From Paenibacillus sedimenti (GTDB taxonomy: Bacteria > Bacillota > Bacilli > Paenibacillales > NBRC-103111): a DNA stretch of 64,000 nt. The first letter of the stretch is position 1. Every line of letters begins with the position of its first letter. The stretch spans positions 186,001 to 250,000 of the forward strand of contig NZ_JACVVD010000006.1 of NCBI RefSeq assembly GCF_014534655.1, in the 5' to 3' direction. A program made the position numbers and the translations under genes. The notes under the pieces were generated by a model. It was not told the origin of the DNA. It was given only the letters and a program-made list of their open reading frames with translations, and searched no databases. This document shows, one piece after another, positions 59,391 through 64,000 of the stretch.

Positions 59391-60843
59391 GGTGTTTGAT
59401 CGCCTCCGTTAATACAGGTCCACGGCTGTGGCTTGGGAAAGGTGCACCGAGCAGGTACGCCAATGTTGGCGCCATGGATACGAGCGAGTGTTTCTCGTCG
59501 ATCCGAAGTCCCTGCTGAATCGTCGGACCGTGCAGGAAGAATGGAACATACCGTTCGCCCTCGTCCAGATGCCCATGTCCCCCGATGCCGTCTGCCTGCC
59601 CATGATCGGCGCAGATGATCAGCGTCGTATTGTCCATCATGCCTTTTCGCTCCAGCCAGCCTACGAATTCCTCAATCAGCCGGTCCGCTTCTGCAATTTT
59701 TTGCGTGTAATCGTCGTATAATACGCCTCGGCTATGACCCGTTTGATCGACACCAATCAATTGAGCAACCAGCAGATCCGGATTTTGCTCCTCCATAATT
59801 TTCTTCGCGCGCTCGATGATATTGCGGTCAGCCACATCGTTGTGCATCACCGCTGTCACGCTCTCGACGTCATCCCCCATCGAATCGATCAAATGCGCAA
59901 TGCCAAGCAGCCGGCCTTTCTTGCCAACTTTGCGCAGCGAATCAAAAATGCTCTCTACCCGGATACCCAGCTTCCAAACCATATTGGAGCGAATGCCGTG
60001 CTCCCGCGGATAAGTACCTGTAAACATGGAGGAGAAGCAGACAACCGTGCGCGCCGGATATACGGTTTCCATCTGAGCGTACTCCGTTCCTTCGGCTCTC
60101 AGCTTTTTCATGAATGGTGCATCAGCCTCTTCGAACCGCTCTTTGCGCATCCCGTCAACGACAATGACAATCACTTTCTTGTTCAGCGCCGCTCCTCCAG
60201 TTTTCACATTGCTCGAATCACGCGTGAAGGATGGAATTTCGGCAGGCTTCCAATCGAACAGGTTCCTGTGGAGAATGAAGCTGTAGAGCAATAATCCCGC
60301 GGCAAAAAGCAACCCGTTCACGACATCCGGCGAAGCCTCATGATCAAATTCCCCGTAAAAATGGTTCCATACGAAAAGCAGCAGCAAAAACTTCGGCATC
60401 TGCTCCTGCGCATTGCCGCTTGTCGAATCGCTGTTCTTCAACACTAGCTTCCAGAATCGGGTGAAGTTCCACCACGAGGTGCCGATTCTCAGATGATAGT
60501 AGAACGTACCCCAGAAATAAATCGTAAAGAAATAAAATAACCCCAATGCCAGCAAGTAAAGCGTTAAATCGGGACGATCCCAGATAAGCAGGGCAGCAAT
60601 AAGCGGCAGCCACAAATAATTGCGAAGAAATAAAGGATAATCGTAACAGTAATAGATGACGAATAATGGTAACGTAACGAGAAGTCCGAGCCCTGCGGAG
60701 CTCCAAAAGCCGACATCGGACCAATCGCCGATATGATAAAGCAAGAAGACGCCGGCCACAAAAATAGGCGTGAACGGTTTGCCTTCATTCAGCATGTTCC
60801 AACAGCGTGCGGCTACAATTTCAAATGAAGAAGCCTTTTTCAT
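59383..60843 (-). CDS. Membrane-bound type I phosphodiesterase/alkaline-phosphatase superfamily protein
   Basis: A 486-aa protein. About six membrane helices (residues 20-200), then a phosphodiesterase/nucleotide-pyrophosphatase domain. Metal and nucleophile motifs are complete: VIVVDGMRKERF (Asp), VYPARTVVCFSSMFTG (Thr nucleophile), DQTGHSRG (Asp, His), ICADHGQADGIGGHGH (Asp, His, His). It may hydrolyse or transfer phospho-groups on a lipid or glycan at the membrane surface, comparable to phosphoglycerol or phosphoethanolamine transferases. It lies between the flippase-like gene and GT2 gene with 7-8 nt gap/overlap. Confidence 0.85.
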   Translation of the reverse strand: MKKASSFEIVAARCWNMLNEGKPFTPIFVAGVFLLYHIGDWSDVGFWSSAGLGLLVTLPLFVIYYCYDYPLFLRNYLWLPLIAALLIWDRPDLTLYLLALGLFYFFTIYFWGTFYYHLRIGTSWWNFTRFWKLVLKNSDSTSGNAQEQMPKFLLLLFVWNHFYGEFDHEASPDVVNGLLFAAGLLLYSFILHRNLFDWKPAEIPSFTRDSSNVKTGGAALNKKVIVIVVDGMRKERFEEADAPFMKKLRAEGTEYAQMETVYPARTVVCFSSMFTGTYPREHGIRSNMVWKLGIRVESIFDSLRKVGKKGRLLGIAHLIDSMGDDVESVTAVMHNDVADRNIIERAKKIMEEQNPDLLVAQLIGVDQTGHSRGVLYDDYTQKIAEADRLIEEFVGWLERKGMMDNTTLIICADHGQADGIGGHGHLDEGERYVPFFLHGPTIQQGLRIDEKHSLVSMAPTLAYLLGAPFPSHSRGPVLTEAIKHHD

Positions 60844-60850
60844 TAATTAT

Positions 60851-61822
60851 CTATCCTTCCGAACCTTGTAATTTGTGTTCTTCTTTAACCGGTTTGCCTG
60901 GAAAAACGGACTTTACCCAGCTTTTGACCTCCAGCCAACCAAGCGGCATGCGCAGAAGCGAGTAAGCTCCGAGCGTATAAGCGAAAAGGAATTTGAACGT
61001 ATGGGACACGATCGCCGCCCGGTACGCATCCTTTCCCTCGATGCCCAGCAGGACGAGCGAACCGCTCATCGTACTCTCATAGGTTCCAATACCGCCGGGA
61101 GTAATATGAAAGATTTGCCCGGCGATCGTCATACTGTTGGCCCAGACAAGAGATAGCCCGCTAAGCTGCAGGGTGAATATGTGAGCAATAGCGTAAATGA
61201 CGCCCGCCTCCAGCACCCAGCTTAACGTAACAAGGCCTACAATCAATAGTCCTTTGGACGATAACATTTTCATATGAAAATAAGCGGCGTGCTTCAATAG
61301 AAATGGGATTTTTTGAATGGCTGGGACATATCGGGCAATTGCTAGAAGCAAGGTACCGATGGCCAGAAGGGAAATCCATACCCAAGAGCCCGGTAACCCT
61401 AGACTGATAATGCCTATGCCTCCGATCGCACCCAGCACAAGCATATCTAGGAGCCGCATGACCGCAACGGAATGCAGCGCTTCATCCCACGATTTGCCTG
61501 AATGCTTCATGAACAGCCCCGTACGAACCGCGTCTCCTGCCTTCACAGGGAGCAGATGGTTAACCAATAAGCTGTAACTAATGGCATGGAAGTAAATACC
61601 GAATTTCGCTTTCGTTCCTATATATATTCGCCAAGCTGCCGCCTTCAGCAAGAACGAGAGCAAGTAAACGGTGAACATGAACGCCAACCATATGGGCCTA
61701 TCGGCTAAAAGCCGCACATCGTGCAGCCATTCAGCCCCATCAAACCACCGCCAGGTCAAATAGACAGAAGTGATGACCAATAAGAGCGCCGTTAAGCGGA
61801 TGAGCTGTTTTTTTGTCAACAT
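60851..61822 (-). CDS. Flippase-like/lysylphosphatidylglycerol synthase TM-domain protein
   Basis: A 323-aa membrane protein with about eight helices, matching the LPG_synthase_TM (YbhN/AglD) family: AFMFTVYLLSFLLKAAAWRI, SLLVNHLLPVKAGDAVRTGL, HITPGGIGTYESTMSGSLVL. AGGAAGG lies 8 nt before a GTG (61825) and 11 nt before ATG 61822; an ATG at 61843 lacks a site. Such proteins accompany glycosyltransferases that make glycolipids. First gene after the Fur box at 61883-61901. Confidence 0.88.
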   Translation of the reverse strand: MLTKKQLIRLTALLLVITSVYLTWRWFDGAEWLHDVRLLADRPIWLAFMFTVYLLSFLLKAAAWRIYIGTKAKFGIYFHAISYSLLVNHLLPVKAGDAVRTGLFMKHSGKSWDEALHSVAVMRLLDMLVLGAIGGIGIISLGLPGSWVWISLLAIGTLLLAIARYVPAIQKIPFLLKHAAYFHMKMLSSKGLLIVGLVTLSWVLEAGVIYAIAHIFTLQLSGLSLVWANSMTIAGQIFHITPGGIGTYESTMSGSLVLLGIEGKDAYRAAIVSHTFKFLFAYTLGAYSLLRMPLGWLEVKSWVKSVFPGKPVKEEHKLQGSEG

Positions 61823-61882
61823 CACTGCTTTGACCTTCCTCATTTAAGTGTATCGATATTCATGCGTGTGATTTCTATAAGT

Positions 61883-61901
61883 GATAATGAGAATTAATAT
61901 C
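61883..61901. promoter_or_regulatory. Fur box of the glycan/flippase cluster
   Basis: GATAATGAGAATTAATATC matches the Fur consensus at 16 of 19 positions and lies about 60 nt upstream of the flippase-like gene. Confidence 0.7.
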
Positions 61902-62020
61902 AACGTAAGTATAGGTGCTTTTAGAGGGTACGTCAACGAATTTATACCTATTCGGACCCCCAAATGACCTGGCTGGTATCCGAATGATAGGATGCGTTTA
62001 CACGGGTAGAGCGATAAGGC

Positions 62021-62062
62021 AAAAGCCTCTGCCCGTGGTTGATCAATCAGGCGGAGGCTTTT
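62021..62062 (-). terminator. Terminator next to a transporter remnant
   Basis: AAAAGCCTC (62021-62029) and GAGGCTTTT (62054-62062) with inner GCC/GGC pairing; T-run on the minus strand. It lies across the stop codon of the remnant at 62047. Confidence 0.75.
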
Positions 62063-62180
62063 ATGGATTGAAGCCGAACATTCTGTCTTCTGCTGGCGGT
62101 AAACAGCAAGAAATAACCCAGCGTGATGAGCGCACAGATGAAGATATCGACACCGATCAGCACCTGATAATTGTTAAAGA
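62047..62180 (-). pseudogene. C-terminal remnant of a membrane transporter
   Basis: Minus strand frame reads ...HHFFNNYQVLIGVDIFICAL then ITLGYFLLFTASRRQNVRLQ and ends at TGA 62047-62049, followed at once by a terminator. One membrane helix plus a basic tail is how many MFS proteins end. The frame has no start; its upstream part runs antisense into the TetR gene, so the 5' part was lost. Confidence 0.4.
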
Positions 62181-62184
62181 AATG

Positions 62185-62778
62185 ATGCAAAAAGGAGAAA
62201 ACACCCGCAAGCATATCATTGCAAAATCTGCTGAGCTTTTTAACCAGCACGGTTACTCAGGCTCATCCCTGTCTGATATTACGGAGCGAACAGGCATTAA
62301 AAAAGGCGGCATCTATCGCCACTTTGCCAGTAAGGATGAGATTGCGCTCGAAGCTTATAACTACGCGGCCAGTATTGTTGGCGGTCAGTTCACGCAAGCG
62401 GTTGCCGCGCAAGAAACGGCGATGAATAAGTTGTTGGCTTATTTTCGCGTATACGAGCGGGTTGTGGAAGCACCACCATTTGTCGGAGGATGCCCGCTGC
62501 TGAACATGGCGATTGAAAGCGACGACGGCCATCCCGGCTTACGCCAAAGAGCCCAGCAGGGCTTAGCCCGCACGCTGGACTCGATGAAAGCGATTATTCA
62601 TGAAGGTGTTCAAAATGGAGAGTTCAAAGCTGATCTTAACGTTGACGCGCTTGCTACTTTCGCATTTGCCACCTTGGAAGGCGGCATTATGATGAGCAAG
62701 CTCGAAGGCGACAACCGGCATATGCAGATGAACATCGAGAGCTTCACCGCTTATTTGAAGCAGGTTTGTCTGAAGTAA
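62185..62778 (+). CDS. TetR/AcrR family regulator (AcrR/YxaF-like)
   Basis: A 197-aa regulator. HTH: RKHIIAKSAELFNQHGYSGS, SDITERTGIKKGGIYRHFAS. The C-terminal domain contains VGGCPLLNMAIESDDGHPGL, the TetR_C_6/LmrA-YxaF-type signature. The frame is open much further upstream (61915) but the extra residues are antisense to a transporter remnant. ATG 62182 or 62185 is assumed; the ribosome binding site is weak (AAAGAAATG). Its former target may be the truncated transporter. Confidence 0.85.
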   Translation: MQKGENTRKHIIAKSAELFNQHGYSGSSLSDITERTGIKKGGIYRHFASKDEIALEAYNYAASIVGGQFTQAVAAQETAMNKLLAYFRVYERVVEAPPFVGGCPLLNMAIESDDGHPGLRQRAQQGLARTLDSMKAIIHEGVQNGEFKADLNVDALATFAFATLEGGIMMSKLEGDNRHMQMNIESFTAYLKQVCLK

Positions 62779-62781
62779 CGT

Positions 62782-63000
62782 TTATTGCGATGAGTTATGC
62801 CCCGCCAAGGCGAGCAGCTCTGCCCGGTCCCGGACCTTCAGCGCTGCAGCCAGAGCGAGCACAACATCTTCGGAGGGGTTAATCCTCCCATTCTCAATGG
62901 CATTCAGGATGGAGTAGCTGACCCCCGCTTTTTCCCCAAGCTTACGCAGCGTGAGATCCTGCTGCTGCCGCAGCTCTTTCAGTTTATGTCTAAATTCCAC
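62782..63000 (-). CDS. XRE family HTH regulator
   Basis: A 72-aa protein, nearly all a Cro/CI-type HTH: LKELRQQQDLTLRKLGEKAG then YSILNAIENGRINPSEDVVL. GGGGAGG lies 9 nt before a GTG at 63000. An ATG at 63042 would place the start inside the dyad 63027-63044, so the GTG is preferred. It is convergent with the TetR gene 3 nt away. Probably autoregulated through the dyad. Confidence 0.85.
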   Translation of the reverse strand: MEFRHKLKELRQQQDLTLRKLGEKAGVSYSILNAIENGRINPSEDVVLALAAALKVRDRAELLALAGHNSSQ

Positions 63001-63026
63001 TTGGCTTGGCCTCCCCTTTTTACTAG

Positions 63027-63068
63027 AAGTGTACGCATACACTTATAAGATCCGTAAAAGATCCGTAA
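63027..63068. promoter_or_regulatory. Operator region of the XRE gene: dyad plus tandem repeat
   Basis: AAGTGTA-CGCA-TACACTT (63027-63044) is a perfect 7-4-7 dyad, followed by two exact tandem copies of AAGATCCGTAA (63047-63057, 63058-63068). Both lie just upstream of the XRE ribosome binding site, over a TTATAA-like -10. Confidence 0.65.
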
Positions 63069-63517
63069 CTTTCTGATCGTAGCTATTTTAGCATACTGAA
63101 CATTTTCTTCCATTGTCCATTTGCAAAATGATGTCATAAATGACAAGAACTTTATCTCATTCCCGCGCCAGCAGGCTTTTCATTCAAAAAAACACTGCCA
63201 TTTTTGGAGGGAACTGAAAAAGTCCGATATTTCTAGATTCTAAAATAATAAAATTAAAACGAGCCTCTAGAATCACTTCTAAGGCTCGTTTTGCGTGTAG
63301 GGAGACATATTTGAACCCTCTAAATTCATGGTTTTTTCAAAAACACTACTTCTTCAGTGCCCTATCATCTGGCCGGCTGCCTTCTTGCTTGATTGATTGA
63401 ACTATCGTTTCCCTTTATTTTCAAAGCCTTATCGGTACGGGCTATGTTTTATTTTACTCAACTGCAGACGTTCGGAGTTTTTCTGTTAATGAAACAATCA
63501 CTTTTAGTTTAAAAAAC
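63069..63517. other. Intergenic stretch with an orphan terminator
   Basis: No gene recognised. A small dyad TGTCAT-AA-ATGACA lies at 63132-63145 and a strong terminator at 63256-63292. The T-loop-like string TTTGAACCCTC near 63310 is not part of a tRNA. Confidence 0.4.
63256..63292. terminator. Orphan bidirectional terminator
   Basis: AAAACGAGCC and GGCTCGTTTT with an inner TAGAA-TCAC-TTCTA stem; T-rich on both sides. No gene ends here on either strand. Confidence 0.8.
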
Positions 63518-63548
63518 TTGACCCTTACGTTACGTAACGGTGTATAGT
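63518..63548 (+). promoter_or_regulatory. MerR-type promoter with 19-bp spacer
   Basis: TTGACC (63518-63523), 19-nt spacer and TATAGT (63543-63548). The spacer has the dyad TTACGTTACGTAA, the layout MerR-family activators need. It lies 44 nt before the MerR gene start. Confidence 0.8.
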
Positions 63549-63591
63549 GAATATACCGGTAAACAACTGGCGCCCGAGAAAGGGGATGATC

Positions 63592-64000
63592 ATGCAACGA
63601 GAGTGGAAGGTTGGAGAACTTGCGAAATTAACGGGTCTAACGATTCGCACTTTACGATTTTACGATCAAATCGGTTTGTTTTCGCCATCCGGCTATTCTA
63701 ATTCCGGTTACAGGCTCTATACGGAAACGGACATTTCGCGTCTGCAGCAAATTCTGTCCTTGAAGGAGTTAGGGCTGTCTCTGGAGCAAATTAAAGCCGT
63801 TATGGCAGGTGATCAGCTCAGCCTGTTAGACACTGTATCCCTTCAAATAGCACGGCTGAAAGAAAACATTCGTATGCAACAGAAGCTTTTGCACGAGCTC
63901 GAGAATGTATCAAGCCGGATGCACAGAAACGAACCGTTGACAGTTGAATATTTCACAAAAATCATGCTGACAATGAGGATGAATCATGAGAAGTATTTTG
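63592..64000 (+). CDS. MerR family regulator (Mta/TipA-like), cut by window end
   Basis: The first 136 codons are present. A MerR winged helix (KVGELAKLTGLTIRTLRFYD, GYRLYTETDISRLQQILSLK, LGLSLEQIKAVMAG) is followed by the long dimerisation coiled coil (LQIARLKENIRMQQKLLHEL) and the start of a C-terminal domain (LTVEYFTKIMLTMRMNHEKY), as in Mta and TipAL drug-binding activators. GGGG lies 6 nt before ATG 63592; an in-frame ATG at 63586 overlaps that site. A 19-bp-spacer promoter upstream suggests autoactivation. Confidence 0.9.
   Translation, partial: MQREWKVGELAKLTGLTIRTLRFYDQIGLFSPSGYSNSGYRLYTETDISRLQQILSLKELGLSLEQIKAVMAGDQLSLLDTVSLQIARLKENIRMQQKLLHELENVSSRMHRNEPLTVEYFTKIMLTMRMNHEKYF

Noticed and set aside
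63300-63325. T-loop-like TTTGAACCCTC suggesting a tRNA or tRNA fragment
   Set aside because: No acceptor, D or anticodon stems around it.
1-64000. CRISPR array, prophage, complete insertion sequence, toxin-antitoxin or restriction system
   Set aside because: No regular spaced repeats, transposase, integrase, phage structural gene, toxin or methyltransferase gene was recognisable in the window.

Overview
The window reads as chromosomal DNA of a low-to-mid GC, spore-former-type Firmicute, most likely Paenibacillus or a close relative. The grounds are strong GGAGG-type ribosome binding sites with frequent GTG and TTG starts, copper-amine-oxidase-type stalk domains on secreted proteins, a CspB/YdjO cold-shock pair, a YugO-type channel, an MHYT-GGDEF-EAL protein, and PadR, HxlR and LysR regulators. 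I saw no rRNA, tRNA, CRISPR array, prophage or intact insertion sequence. The genus call is inference from protein style, not from a marker gene.

Layout. 0-8 kb: AlkA-type glycosylase, an autoregulated MBL hydrolase-TetR pair, a LysR-rhodanese-MFS cluster, an M42 aminopeptidase and two small enzymes. 8-17.5 kb: an MHYT-GGDEF-EAL c-di-GMP protein, a two-component system, a chemoreceptor, and a PadR/DHA2-efflux pair. Between the c-di-GMP gene and the kinase lies a roughly 370-nt unannotated stretch with promoter, closing helix, internal helices and terminator, which I propose as a structured noncoding RNA. 17.5-30 kb: a three-gene ABC uptake operon of the TrpXYZ type, an oxidoreductase, a PAS kinase, a BmrA-like exporter, a secreted DUF2135-like protein and a SulP permease. 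30-40 kb: a nuclease-XPD helicase fusion, MarR, potassium channel, M23 peptidase, cold-shock genes, a previously unlisted 56-aa membrane protein and a membrane-bound multicopper oxidase.

40-48 kb: a purine riboswitch of guanine type, whose terminator is mutually exclusive with the aptamer (predicted ON switch), precedes an amidohydrolase/deaminase gene. It is followed by a response regulator-kinase-ABC exporter operon. 48-52.5 kb: a stalk-domain Cu/Zn superoxide dismutase, a PH-domain protein, an amidohydrolase, a YVTN beta-propeller and HxlR next to a decayed MFS gene. 52.5-62 kb: two iron-regulated transcription units, each with a Fur box. One encodes FTR1 iron permease with secreted/anchored partner proteins; the other encodes a flippase-like protein, a membrane phosphatase, a GT2 and a GT-C glycosyltransferase, i.e. 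a putative lipid-linked glycan system under iron control. 62-64 kb: TetR, XRE and (truncated by the window end) MerR regulators.

Several regulators sit beside clear candidate operators: TetR dyad inside a promoter spacer, PadR ATGT-N8-ACAT, HxlR 7-5-7 dyad, XRE 7-4-7 dyad, and a MerR promoter with a 19-bp spacer. Three gene remnants (DUF4832-like tail, two transporter tails) and one MITE-like inverted-repeat element point to local decay. GC is uneven: the M42 peptidase, response regulator, helicase and amidohydrolase genes look clearly richer in GC than their surroundings.
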